A DNA stretch of 63,207 bases from an uncultured Piscirickettsiaceae bacterium (GTDB lineage: Bacteria > Pseudomonadota > Gammaproteobacteria > Methylococcales > Cycloclasticaceae), in assembly GCA_913061075.1 (NCBI GenBank), contig CAJXSK010000011.1:1-63207 (forward strand), in the 5' to 3' direction. Position numbers and translations under genes: made by a program. Each line of letters opens with the position of its first letter. Position 1 is the first letter of the stretch. Below, one piece after another: positions 36,497 to 46,162 of the stretch. The notes below the pieces were generated by a model. It saw nothing but the letters and a program-made list of their open reading frames with translations. It ran no database searches and had not been told where the DNA came from.

Positions 36497-38011
36497 ATGA
36501 ATGAACTTTTTGCGATAGCAACCCACTATTTACACGGGATTGCGAGATTTAAATGGACGGTGCTAATTGTCGCGTGGCTCTTGGCTTTGATCGGCTGGTT
36601 GTTGGTCTACCAGTTGCCAGATAAGTATGAAGCAACAGCACGAGTTCATATTGACAGTAATAGAGTGCTTCGTCCGTTAATGCGAGGTATCACAATACAG
36701 ACCAATGTAGATAACCGTGTCAGTTTATTGAGCCGCACGTTGATGAGTCGCCCAAATTTAGAGAAGTTAGCAAGAATGGCGGACTTGGATTTAACCGTTG
36801 AGACAGATGATGAAAAAGAGGTGATGTTATCAGGGTTAGCTAAGGATATTAAGTTGTTAGGGGACCGACGAAACGGCTCTTTATATACAATTCAATATAC
36901 GCACCCTGAAAAAGAGACGTCAAAGAAGACAGTGCAGGCGTTAATTTCTATTTTTATTGAGCAAATATTGGGTGATAAACGACAAGAAAGCGCTGAAGCG
37001 GGCGACTTTTTAGACCAACAAATTAGTGAATATGAAAAAAGGCTGATTGACACTGAAAGTAAACTGGCTTCTTTTAAACAGAAAAATGTAGGTATTTTGC
37101 CAGGTGAAAACACCAGTTATTTCGGCCGTCTAGAATCAGCAAACAGTGTGTTAAAGGTTGCTGAATTAGAATTACGAGAAGTCACCAATCGTAGGGATAA
37201 TCTTAAAAATCAATTGTCTGGAGATGATCCGGTGTTTTTACCTAGTGGTGAAAGCTCTGCACCAGACAGTGCAAGAGTAGCTAATTTAAGGCAGCGTCTG
37301 GATGGTTTGCTGGTAAGGTATACAGATAAACATCCTGAGGTGGTACAGATTCGTGCGACCATTCAGCGCTTAGAAGAAGAAGGGCTGGCGACTCAGGCTG
37401 GTAGCGGGTTTGATGTGAGCGGTGCTGTTGGGAGCTTGTCGTATCAGAATATGCGTACAATGCTCGCGGAGGCAGATGGCCGAGTTGCAGAATTGTCCAT
37501 CAGAGTAAGAGAATACCGTAACCGCGTTAAAACATTAAAAAGTAAGGTGAGTAGCCTTCCCGTTATGGAAGCGCAGTTAAAAGAATACACTCGAGATTAT
37601 GATATTGTTAAAGAACAATATAATGCATTGTTAAAAAGACGAGAGTCTGCGCATTTATCAGGCGAGATGGAAAATAATGCGGATGACGTAAAGTTCAAAG
37701 TTATTGATCCCCCTTTCGTTCCTTCGAAGCCGACAGCACCAAATAAATTATTATTGAATACGGGTGTTCTTATAGGTGCTATTGCGTTAGCTATTGGTGT
37801 GGGTTTATTAATAGCCCTTGTTCAGCCAGTTATTACTAGTCGACATCGTTTGGCGCGTGTTACAGGCCTTCCTATTCTAGGAGCAGTTTCTCTAATTGAA
37901 GACGTTTCAGGTAAAAGAAAATTGTTGAACGCGATTATCATTACATTGCCCGTTGCTCTATTACTTGCCGCCTTTGCGGGTGTTAATTTTATTGAAGGCT
38001 TGTTGCCTTAA
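36497..38011 (+). CDS. XrtA-system polysaccharide chain-length determinant (Wzz-like)
   Basis: This 504-residue inner-membrane protein has membrane segments near residues 18-38 and 425-447 and a further one at the C-terminus (about 478-498), a Wzz domain between them, and long coiled coils (about 165-215 and 320-375). It fits the TIGR03007 subfamily of exosortase A loci. It controls polymer length together with the tyrosine autokinase encoded next. Confidence 0.92.
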   Translation: MNELFAIATHYLHGIARFKWTVLIVAWLLALIGWLLVYQLPDKYEATARVHIDSNRVLRPLMRGITIQTNVDNRVSLLSRTLMSRPNLEKLARMADLDLTVETDDEKEVMLSGLAKDIKLLGDRRNGSLYTIQYTHPEKETSKKTVQALISIFIEQILGDKRQESAEAGDFLDQQISEYEKRLIDTESKLASFKQKNVGILPGENTSYFGRLESANSVLKVAELELREVTNRRDNLKNQLSGDDPVFLPSGESSAPDSARVANLRQRLDGLLVRYTDKHPEVVQIRATIQRLEEEGLATQAGSGFDVSGAVGSLSYQNMRTMLAEADGRVAELSIRVREYRNRVKTLKSKVSSLPVMEAQLKEYTRDYDIVKEQYNALLKRRESAHLSGEMENNADDVKFKVIDPPFVPSKPTAPNKLLLNTGVLIGAIALAIGVGLLIALVQPVITSRHRLARVTGLPILGAVSLIEDVSGKRKLLNAIIITLPVALLLAAFAGVNFIEGLLP

Positions 38012-38026
38012 GTAGTCATTTTAAAT

Positions 38027-38931
38027 ATGGATATTATTCAAAAAGCAGCTAAAAAAATATCAGGGGCTAAACCAATTCAAAAGCCTTTGGTTTCAAGGGT
38101 TCAGGCGGATCGGTTGGGTGAGGTTAATAATATAAAGAAACATAGTGTTCCACGTCATACGGAATCGATAGTTTCAAAAAAAATAACTTTACCGTTGAAA
38201 GAGCTTCAAAAAAAAGGGTTTCTAACGCCTACGTCTTTATCAAGTCGTTTATCAGATGAATACCGAACGATTAAAAGGCCATTACTAGAAAATATTAGCG
38301 GTAAATCAGCTAAACAAGTTCCTAATATAAATTTAATCATGGTGACTAGTTCTGTCTCTGGTGAAGGGAAAACATATACAGCAATAAACTTAGCGATGAG
38401 CATTGCAATGGAGCAAGGTAAATCTGTCATGTTGGTGGACGCGGACACAGCAAAAGCATCGGCCACTAAGGAAATGGGTGTTGATTCTACTACTCTGGGA
38501 CTATCCACATTATTAGAAGCACCGGAAACAGCCTTTAGTGACGTGATGTTGCGTACGGATATTGAAAATTTAACGTTCTTGCCGGCTGGTAAACCTCATG
38601 AGCGTTCAAATGAGTTGTTTGCCAGTTCAGTTATGACTGATTTATCAATGAATTGTCACAACGTTACTCTGATCGTGTCATTATTTTTGATTCGCCACCT
38701 TTGCTGCAGACAACAGAAGCGTCTGTACTTGCAAGCAGGGTAGGGCAAGTGGTTTTCGTAGTGGCTGCGGAGTCAACGTTAGAAGGGGCTGTTTCTGAGG
38801 CAATTAAGCAGTTAGGTAATGATAAAATTATTGGTTGTGTGCTCAATAAGTATGAGAAAAAGTTAGGGGATGCATCGTCGTATGGTTATGGCTACGGTTA
38901 TGGCTATGGTGCAACGGAAACTACAAATTAG
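38027..38931 (+). pseudogene. XrtA-system tyrosine autokinase, frameshifted
   Basis: Two overlapping frames encode one BY-kinase of TIGR03018 type. The first (38027-38743) holds Walker A (SVSGEGKTY) and Walker A' (VMLVDADT). The second, in another frame up to 38931, holds Walker B (VIIFDSPPL) and the tyrosine-rich tail YGYGYGYGYG. The reading breaks near 38642-38646: adding one base after the TTA codon restores DLINELSQRY, the expected family sequence. No long homopolymer sits there. Either a real one-base deletion has inactivated the kinase or it is an assembly error. If real, chain-length control of the EPS would be impaired. Confidence 0.85.
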
Positions 38932-38940
38932 AAGAAGAAA

Positions 38941-40380
38941 ATGAAAAAAATAATCTTGCTGTTAACGTGTTCGGCTTGGGTTACAACGGGTTGGGCAATT
39001 GACAACCGGTTTGAAAAAAGTGTTAGTGCAAATCTAACGTATACAGACAATGAAGGGTTGCGTTCGAGTAATGAAAAAAGTGCTTTTATTGCTTCAATCA
39101 CGCCGAGCTTTTCTCTGCATAGAGAAGCCGCTCGTTCTAATATAGATTTAACCGCAGCATTAGAACTTAATAACCAAGATGGTGGTGGTGAGAACTTTAA
39201 TCCACGACTGCAATTTGATTCTAATTGGGAGCTGTTCGAAGATCATTTCTTTATAGATGTGGATGCAACTGCTGGACAGAATTCTTCGGACCCATTTACG
39301 TCAACATCGATAAATTCAATCAACAGCGGCAGTGATGTGGCGACCACTTATGATTTACAAGTGAGCCCATATTTTATAAATCGCTTTAGACGTTACGCGG
39401 ACTTGGAAGCAAGGTATACGCGCGATAAACAAATTAATAAAGGTTCTGTAACCGATGGAAGCAGTTCGGACATTATTAATATATCGTTGAATAGTGGCGA
39501 AGCGTTCTCAAGAGTATTTTGGGGCTTAAATTATTCAAAAGATGAAATATCATCTGAGCAAACCACAGACAGTAATTTTGAAAGTTACACTGCTAATGTT
39601 GGCTTTGCTGTTAATCGTTCTTGGCGTGTAAATGGAAGGGTTGGCGCTGAAAATAATGATTTCACATCTACACGTTCGTCAAATGATGGAGATACGTGGG
39701 GTGTCGATGTCATATGGACGCCATCACCTAGAACATCATTAACCGTTGGCTACGACGATCGGTTTTTTGGAGGCACACCAACGCTTGATTTTACACACCG
39801 CTTTCGCCGGTCTGCGATTAATTTAAGCTACTCCAAAGAAGTGACTAATTCGACTAGACTACTTAGAGATCAGCAAATTTTTCAGGTGGTTGACGCGTTT
39901 GGAAATACAATAATAAACCCTGCGACAGGCAATCCATTTTTGGTAACATCAAATTTGGCCACATTAAACGACATCACGTTTATTGATGAACGTTTAGATG
40001 GTTCTTATTCCTATCAGGGCCGCCGTTCAAACATTACCTGGAATATCAGCCATTCACGCCAATCTGATGAAACGGGTGTGTCAGGCGGTTTTTCTTCCAC
40101 GTTGTTTGATACAGGCCTGACTTACACGAGAGAATTATCAAGAAATAATTCACTTAATACTTCTATTCAGTTTAATAAAACTGAACAAGGTACGGGAGTA
40201 GATTCTGATCGCCACCAGTTTAATATTGGTTTGTCACGTCAGCTTGTACAAGATACATCAATTAACGTTAACTACAGCTACAGTAAACAAGACTCTGATA
40301 GTACAGCGCTTTTGTCAACAACAAGAAGTGAATACACGGAAAACCGAATTTCTGTTGGCTTTTCTCACCAATTCAAATAA
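38941..40380 (+). CDS. XrtA-associated outer-membrane beta-barrel protein
   Basis: This 479-residue protein has a signal peptide ending near WAIDN (residue 20-21), then repeating amphipathic beta strands and a C-terminal phenylalanine-containing strand (VGFSHQFK), as in outer-membrane barrels. It matches the TIGR03016 family, found only near exosortase A and EPS genes; function unknown, probably in polymer export across the outer membrane. The associated secretion ATPase that often follows (TIGR03015) is absent here: wecB starts 8 bases later. Confidence 0.87.
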   Translation: MKKIILLLTCSAWVTTGWAIDNRFEKSVSANLTYTDNEGLRSSNEKSAFIASITPSFSLHREAARSNIDLTAALELNNQDGGGENFNPRLQFDSNWELFEDHFFIDVDATAGQNSSDPFTSTSINSINSGSDVATTYDLQVSPYFINRFRRYADLEARYTRDKQINKGSVTDGSSSDIINISLNSGEAFSRVFWGLNYSKDEISSEQTTDSNFESYTANVGFAVNRSWRVNGRVGAENNDFTSTRSSNDGDTWGVDVIWTPSPRTSLTVGYDDRFFGGTPTLDFTHRFRRSAINLSYSKEVTNSTRLLRDQQIFQVVDAFGNTIINPATGNPFLVTSNLATLNDITFIDERLDGSYSYQGRRSNITWNISHSRQSDETGVSGGFSSTLFDTGLTYTRELSRNNSLNTSIQFNKTEQGTGVDSDRHQFNIGLSRQLVQDTSINVNYSYSKQDSDSTALLSTTRSEYTENRISVGFSHQFK

Positions 40381-40388
40381 ATAAATAT

Positions 40389-41513
40389 ATGGCTATCGAT
40401 ATATTGTGCATAGTAGGAGCACGCCCAAATTTTATGAAAATTGCGCCAATAATGGAGGCAATGAGTAATCCAGCAATTAACTTAGATGTTCAGTTGCTAC
40501 ATACGGGGCAGCACTATGATCAAAAAATGAAAGATTCATTTTTTGATCAGCTAGGCATCCCTGAACCGGATGTGGATTTAGGCGTAGGGGCAGGTAGCCA
40601 TACAGAGCAAACAGCAAACATTATGCTCAAGTTCGAAAAAACATTGGACGAACTAGTGCCTAAAGCAATTCTTGTTGTGGGCGATGTTAATTCAACCATT
40701 GCGTGTGCCATGGTAGCGGTAAAGAAAAACGTCCCCATCATTCACGTTGAAGCCGGTTTGCGTAGTGGTGACCGCAAAATGCCTGAAGAAATAAATCGTG
40801 TATTAACTGATCAAATTTCAGACATATTGTTCACGACAGAGGCCGATGCAGTTAATAACTTAACGCAAGAAGGCATAGCGAAAAGCAGGGTTCATTTTAC
40901 GGGTAATGTAATGATTGATACATTGATGAATCATGCAGATAGAGCAGTTCCAGTGGATGACACGGTCAAAAAATCGTTAAACCAAGCGGCATGGGAAAGC
41001 GGACAAAAGTTTGGTTTAGTAACGTTGCATCGCCCCTCCAATGTAGACGACAAGGATTGTTTAACTCGACTTATTGATGTGCTTGTTGAGGTAAATAGTC
41101 ATTTACCATTAGTATTTCCTGTGCACCCGCGAACATCAAGTAAATTAGAAGAGTTTGGCTTGGTTAAAAAGCTAGATGAAGCGGGCATTATTCGTTTACC
41201 GCCTGCAGCCTATTTGGAAATTTTAGGCTTAATGAAAGGTGCAACCATGGTGTTGACTGATTCAGGTGGTATTCAAGAAGAAACAACCGCTTTTGGTACG
41301 CCTTGTATTACATTACGTGAAAGTACAGAACGGCCTGTAACAGTAACTGAAGGCACTAATACAGTGGTTGGTACAGACCCTGCAAAGATATTAGCGGCTG
41401 CACTACAAACGCTTGAAACGGGCGGTAAAACAGGGCGGCGCCCTGAACTTTGGGATGGTAAAGCAGCGGTACGAATCGCAGAAGTACTTAAAAAATGGCT
41501 AGCGACCCTTTAA
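40389..41513 (+). CDS. wecB: UDP-N-acetylglucosamine 2-epimerase
   Basis: This 374-residue non-hydrolysing epimerase interconverts UDP-GlcNAc and UDP-ManNAc for polymer synthesis. GARPNFMKIAP, LHTGQHYD, VHVEAGLRSGD-like (HVEAGLRSGDR), LHRPSNVD and DSGGIQEE are all present. Cotranscribed in the EPS run. It supplies an activated N-acetylmannosamine precursor, so the polysaccharide likely contains ManNAc or its uronic acid. Confidence 0.93.
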   Translation: MAIDILCIVGARPNFMKIAPIMEAMSNPAINLDVQLLHTGQHYDQKMKDSFFDQLGIPEPDVDLGVGAGSHTEQTANIMLKFEKTLDELVPKAILVVGDVNSTIACAMVAVKKNVPIIHVEAGLRSGDRKMPEEINRVLTDQISDILFTTEADAVNNLTQEGIAKSRVHFTGNVMIDTLMNHADRAVPVDDTVKKSLNQAAWESGQKFGLVTLHRPSNVDDKDCLTRLIDVLVEVNSHLPLVFPVHPRTSSKLEEFGLVKKLDEAGIIRLPPAAYLEILGLMKGATMVLTDSGGIQEETTAFGTPCITLRESTERPVTVTEGTNTVVGTDPAKILAAALQTLETGGKTGRRPELWDGKAAVRIAEVLKKWLATL

Positions 41514-41540
41514 AAATCAAAAAATTCATCAAGGATTGAT

Positions 41541-42401
41541 GTGACCATCAAAAATGCAATGACCATTGATGTTGAAGACTACTTCCAAGTCTCAGCATTC
41601 GAAAATCATATCGATAAATCAACTTGGGATACGATTCCATGTAGATTAGAAAATAACATGGATAGAATCCTACAGTTACTTTCTGACCATGACACGCGGG
41701 CAACTTTTTTTACTCTAGGCTGGGTCGCTGATAATTATCCATCCGTGATAAAAAAAATAGTCTCAGAAGGACATGAATTAGCTAGTCATGGCTATCAACA
41801 TATTAGGGTAAGTGATCAAACGTCAGAGCAATTTTTAGCTGATATTTCACGTACAAAAGACTTATTGCAACAAATTGGCGGTAACGAAGTTAAAGGGTAT
41901 CGAGCGGCCAGTTTCTCGATGGGCGAAAAAACGCCGTGGGCACATGACATGTTAGCGCAAGCTGGTTATGCCTATAGTTCTAGTATTTATCCAATTCAAC
42001 ATGATCATTACGGAATGCCTTCCGCTTCTCAATATTTGTACTATCCTTTAGGAGAAGATGATCAAGAGTTTTGTGAAATACCAATTAGTACGTTGGATGT
42101 ACCAGGAAAACGGTTGCCAGTTGGTGGAGGAGGGTATTTTAGGTTCTTTCCATACGCGTTATCGAAATGGATGATTGCTGAAGTAAATAAACAGCATAAA
42201 CAGCCTACAATATTTTATTTTCACCCATGGGAAATTGATCCAGAACAACCTAAACAAAACAATATTGGTATGAAAACCCGGTTTAGGCATTATGTGAATT
42301 TGTCACGTATGTACGATCGTTTGGATCGCTTACTTAAAGATTTTGAGTGGGCGACAATGGATGAAGTTTTTATAAATAAGCAGAATAAAACCCTTTCTTA
42401 A
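41541..42401 (+). CDS. XrtA-system polysaccharide deacetylase
   Basis: This 286-residue NodB-type (CE4) enzyme of the TIGR03006 subfamily removes acetyl groups from the polysaccharide. The metal and catalytic motifs are IDVEDYF (Asp pair near 9-12), HGYQH for the two metal-binding histidines and RAASFS. It begins with GTG. It is typically paired with the FemAB-like gene that follows. Confidence 0.92.
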   Translation: MTIKNAMTIDVEDYFQVSAFENHIDKSTWDTIPCRLENNMDRILQLLSDHDTRATFFTLGWVADNYPSVIKKIVSEGHELASHGYQHIRVSDQTSEQFLADISRTKDLLQQIGGNEVKGYRAASFSMGEKTPWAHDMLAQAGYAYSSSIYPIQHDHYGMPSASQYLYYPLGEDDQEFCEIPISTLDVPGKRLPVGGGGYFRFFPYALSKWMIAEVNKQHKQPTIFYFHPWEIDPEQPKQNNIGMKTRFRHYVNLSRMYDRLDRLLKDFEWATMDEVFINKQNKTLS

Positions 42402-42435
42402 TAAGGATTTTAGATGAAGCATAAAGGGAAAATAC

Positions 42436-43503
42436 GTGTCGCTACCACAAGGAAAAACCGCAGATGTTTCTGCGCTAACAATCAGTATAACGGAGCTTAC
42501 TCAAGCTGAGTTACATCACTGGGATGCCTATGTTCAAGAGCACCCTGAGGCTACATTTTTTCATAAAGCGGGTTGGAAATCAGTATTAGAAAAATCATTT
42601 GGCCACCCCTGTCATTATCTTATAGCTAAACAAGAAGATAAAATTTGTGGTGTACTGCCTTTGGGGCGCGTTAAGAGCGCATTGTTTGGTGATGCGTTAA
42701 TATCCACGCCATTCTGTGTATATGGTGGTGTAATAGCTGACAATGATGCTATCGCCAGTGAATTGGAGAATAGCGCGTGCCGACTAGCGGACACATTGCA
42801 AGTTGATTATCTTGAATTGCGCAATAAAAAACAACGGCATGCAGATTGGCCAAGTAAAGACATGTACGTGTATTTCCGCAAAGAAATTAATGAAGATGCA
42901 GAAGAAAATTTAAAAGCGATTCCAAGAAAACAACGTGCTGTAGTGCGTAAAGGGATTAAGGCAGAATTAGATGTTTCTAACGAAAAAAATCTTGATAATT
43001 TATATTTTGCATACGCCAGCAGTGTCAGGAATTTAGGTACCCCTGTATTTTCGAAAAAGTACTTTGCTAACTTATTAGATGAGTTTGGTGAGGACTGTAA
43101 CGTGACGACGATTTCTAAAGAAAATGAAACGATAAGTAGTGTGCTTAGCTTTTACTTTAAAGATGAAATATTGCCTTATTACGGTGGTGGAACAAGCGCA
43201 GCACGTGGTTTGAAAGCAAATGATTTCATGTATTGGGCGTTATTGAAACAGTCAGGAGAAGCAGGTATTAAATACTTCGATTATGGTCGAAGTAAAGAAG
43301 GGGCTGGGTCATACAGTTTTAAAAAGAACTGGGGTTTTGTCGCAGAGCCTTTGTTTTATGAATATTACCTTGTAAAAAGTAAATCAATACCTGAAGTGAA
43401 CCCCAATAATCCTAAGTATAAAGTTTTTATTGATATCTGGCGCCGTCTGCCATTAAGTATTGCAAACTTCATTGGTCCTTATATTTCGCGATCATTAGGC
43501 TAA
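42436..43503 (+). CDS. FemAB-related XrtA-system protein
   Basis: This 355-residue protein consists of two GNAT-like domains of the FemAB type (TIGR03019). Members transfer an amino acid or acyl group; in EPS loci they probably modify the sugar amine exposed by the deacetylase. PRKQRAVVRKG and YGGGTSAARGLKANDFMYW are family-like segments. A GTG starts the gene after AAAGGGAAA. Confidence 0.88.
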   Translation: MSLPQGKTADVSALTISITELTQAELHHWDAYVQEHPEATFFHKAGWKSVLEKSFGHPCHYLIAKQEDKICGVLPLGRVKSALFGDALISTPFCVYGGVIADNDAIASELENSACRLADTLQVDYLELRNKKQRHADWPSKDMYVYFRKEINEDAEENLKAIPRKQRAVVRKGIKAELDVSNEKNLDNLYFAYASSVRNLGTPVFSKKYFANLLDEFGEDCNVTTISKENETISSVLSFYFKDEILPYYGGGTSAARGLKANDFMYWALLKQSGEAGIKYFDYGRSKEGAGSYSFKKNWGFVAEPLFYEYYLVKSKSIPEVNPNNPKYKVFIDIWRRLPLSIANFIGPYISRSLG

Positions 43504-43508
43504 TAAAC

Positions 43509-45008
43509 ATGTCAAATATAACGCTCAACGAACGCTGGAAAAAAGCACTTTTATCTTGTGGTTTGGTGCTGACTGTAATAACGGCGGTATTTTACCAAAC
43601 CCTATGGTCGATGATTGATACCTGGTGGAATTACGGCACATACACGCATGGTTTCGTGATATTTCCAATTAGTATTTATCTTCTATGGCAGCGTAAGGAT
43701 GAGCTAAGTCAAATTACGCCTACATTTAGTTGGTTAGGCGTTGTAGCCATACTGCTGTCTTCCACCTTATGGCTGGTAGCAAGCCTTGTTGGTGTAATCC
43801 TGTTTATGCAAGTAGCTTTTATAAGCATGGTTATAGCGACAGTGTGGGCGCTATTTGGCACACGTTTTTTTATGGCATCATTATTTCCGCTGATGTACTT
43901 ATATTTTGCGGTACCTTTTGGCGAACAGCTCATACCCGTGATGATAGATTTAACGGCAGAATTTACGGTATGGGCGATTAATTTAACGGGTATTCCCGTC
44001 TACCAAGAAGGGCGTTTTTTAACCTTACCCACAGGTAATTGGGAAGTGGCGGAGGCTTGTAGTGGCGTGCGTTATATCATTGCCTCGTTCGCGTTAGGAA
44101 GTATTTTTGCGTACTTAAATTACCAAAGTCTCTCTAAGCGAACGCTGTTTATCATTCTATCGTTACTTGTACCAATTTTAGCGAATGGGTTAAGGGCGTT
44201 CGGTATTGTGATGATTGGCCATTACAGTGATATGGCGTTAGCGACCGGTGTGGACCACCTTGTTTATGGCTGGTTGTTTTTTGGTGTGGTTATGTTCTTG
44301 TTATTTTGGATTGGCATGTTTTGGGCAGATGATGAGGTTGAGTTAGTCATTACTCATGCAGAAGAAACAAAGCAACAGCAAAGCAACACAGTTGTACCAA
44401 TCGTTATAACTATCGTTGTTGCGGTTAGTGGTATGTTAATGGAAACCTATTTGCGCGGTCAGCAGACGCAACATAAATATGCCATTTCTTTGCCAAGCAA
44501 TGTTTCAACATGGCAAGGCCCAGTGGATATTACGACAAGCTGGAAGCCAACGTTTCCTGGAGCTCAAGAGCTGAAGTCCGCTAAATATAAAGCAGGTGAT
44601 TCGCAGGTCCATGTATATGTTGCTCATTATGAGAAAGAAACAGATGCAGGTGAACTGATCAGTTCTACCAATAGGATGTTTAATCTTGAAAAATGGGAAG
44701 ATGAATCAACACGCTCGTTTAAAGTTACTGAAAACCTTGCGGTTAAAGAAATTATTTATCGTGGTTTGGGCAAAAAAATGCTTGTGTGGGAGTGGTTGGA
44801 AATTGGGTCTGATAAAACAACCAATATTTTGGTAGGAAAGGCCTATCAAGCGAAAAATATATTGATGTTAAGAACACATGGGAATAGGGCCATTGCATTA
44901 ACGACACCCTATCGCGGAGATTTAAATCACTCACGTCAAACGCTCATTAATTTTGTAAAAAAAGTGCCGAATATATCTAAACCTTTGGGCTTGGTTAAGC
45001 ATAAATAA
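43509..45008 (+). CDS. xrtA: Exosortase A fused to an EpsI domain
   Basis: This 499-residue inner-membrane transpeptidase-like enzyme is thought to cleave PEP-CTERM proteins and pass them on to surface attachment. The catalytic triad is seen as C184 (EACSGVRY), R229 (NGLRAFG) and H250 (VDHLVYG), within about eight membrane segments. Residues after about 290 form an EpsI/DUF3485 domain. Both parts are usual for XrtA of EPS loci. No PEP-CTERM substrate gene is in the window. Confidence 0.95.
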   Translation: MSNITLNERWKKALLSCGLVLTVITAVFYQTLWSMIDTWWNYGTYTHGFVIFPISIYLLWQRKDELSQITPTFSWLGVVAILLSSTLWLVASLVGVILFMQVAFISMVIATVWALFGTRFFMASLFPLMYLYFAVPFGEQLIPVMIDLTAEFTVWAINLTGIPVYQEGRFLTLPTGNWEVAEACSGVRYIIASFALGSIFAYLNYQSLSKRTLFIILSLLVPILANGLRAFGIVMIGHYSDMALATGVDHLVYGWLFFGVVMFLLFWIGMFWADDEVELVITHAEETKQQQSNTVVPIVITIVVAVSGMLMETYLRGQQTQHKYAISLPSNVSTWQGPVDITTSWKPTFPGAQELKSAKYKAGDSQVHVYVAHYEKETDAGELISSTNRMFNLEKWEDESTRSFKVTENLAVKEIIYRGLGKKMLVWEWLEIGSDKTTNILVGKAYQAKNILMLRTHGNRAIALTTPYRGDLNHSRQTLINFVKKVPNISKPLGLVKHK

Positions 45009-45011
45009 ACC

Positions 45012-46160
45012 ATGATGAAACAACCAGTACATATTTGCCATATTATTTACGCACTGAAAACAGGGGGGTTAGAAAACGGTTTGGTTAATTTAATCAATCA
45101 TTTACCGGCTGAAAAATTTCAGCACAGTATTGTTTGTTTAACAGACTTTGATGACTTCGCTGATCGCATTAAGCGTGACGATGTTGAGATAATCTCACTA
45201 CATAAAAATGCAGGGCAAGATATTGGTTTGTATTTAAAACTGTATCGAGTAATTAAACGGATGAAGCCCGATGTTGTTCATACAAGGAATATGGCGGCCA
45301 TTGAGATGCAAATACCCGCTTTTTTTGCCAAGGTAAAAGTACGTGTTCATGGTGAACATGGTTGGGACATTAGTGATCCTCAAGGTAAAAACAAAAAATA
45401 TCAGTGGATTAGAAAAGTGTGTAGCGTCGTGATACACCGTTTTGTACCACTTTCAAAAGAGCTTGAGGCATATTTAACAGATGTGGTGCGTGTACCCCCC
45501 CAAAAAATAACACGGATTTGCAATGGTGTTGATTCTGTACGTTTTTCACCAAATGCTGTTATGGATAAAATGCCGTTTGCTAGTTCAGTATCTGTTAATA
45601 CCGTTGTGATAGGTTATGTCGGCAGAATGGAAGTTATTAAAAACCCTGAGGTGTTGGCAAGAGCATTTATTGCCTTAAATAAACAACTCTCGAAGGATGT
45701 GTTTTTGGTGATGATAGGTGGTGGTAGTCAACTAAAGACAGTTAAAAGTATTTTGGAGAATGAGCAGTTATTGGATAAATGTTGGTTCCCTGGGGATTGT
45801 CCTAATGTAAGTAGTTTAATGTTAGGTTTTGATGTTTTCTGCTTACCCTCTAAAGCCGAAGGTATTTCAAACACGTTGTTAGAAGCAATGGCAAGTGGTT
45901 TACCTGTCGTCGCAACAAAGGTGGGCGGTAATGCTGATATTGCTTTAGATGGGGAAACTGCAACATTGATAGAAAGTGGCCATGTCGATGAGTTAGTTGA
46001 AGCATTAGCAACCTATGTAAATGATGCAGGCTTAAGAAAGCAACATGGAAAAGCCGGCAGGCAGCGTATTGAAAAGAGTTTGAGTTTAAAGCAAATGGTT
46101 TCGAATTATGAAGCGATGTATTTAAAAGAAATAAATAACCTGCACCAAGAGGTGGCGTAA
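45012..46160 (+). CDS. XrtA-associated glycosyltransferase (TIGR03088 type)
   Basis: This 382-residue GT4-type (GT-B) enzyme shows the N-terminal HIIYALKTGGLENGL, and in the C-terminal nucleotide-sugar domain VGYVGRMEVIKNP and a PSKAEGISNTLLEAMASGLPVVAT motif containing the ExxxxxxxE pair. It belongs to the exosortase A-linked subfamily TIGR03088. It adds one sugar of the EPS repeat; the donor cannot be told. Confidence 0.9.
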   Translation: MMKQPVHICHIIYALKTGGLENGLVNLINHLPAEKFQHSIVCLTDFDDFADRIKRDDVEIISLHKNAGQDIGLYLKLYRVIKRMKPDVVHTRNMAAIEMQIPAFFAKVKVRVHGEHGWDISDPQGKNKKYQWIRKVCSVVIHRFVPLSKELEAYLTDVVRVPPQKITRICNGVDSVRFSPNAVMDKMPFASSVSVNTVVIGYVGRMEVIKNPEVLARAFIALNKQLSKDVFLVMIGGGSQLKTVKSILENEQLLDKCWFPGDCPNVSSLMLGFDVFCLPSKAEGISNTLLEAMASGLPVVATKVGGNADIALDGETATLIESGHVDELVEALATYVNDAGLRKQHGKAGRQRIEKSLSLKQMVSNYEAMYLKEINNLHQEVA

Positions 46161-46162
46161 AC

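Noticed and set aside
38653-38931. Separate small ATPase-like gene after the chain-length gene
   Set aside because: It is the C-terminal half of the tyrosine autokinase read in the shifted frame.
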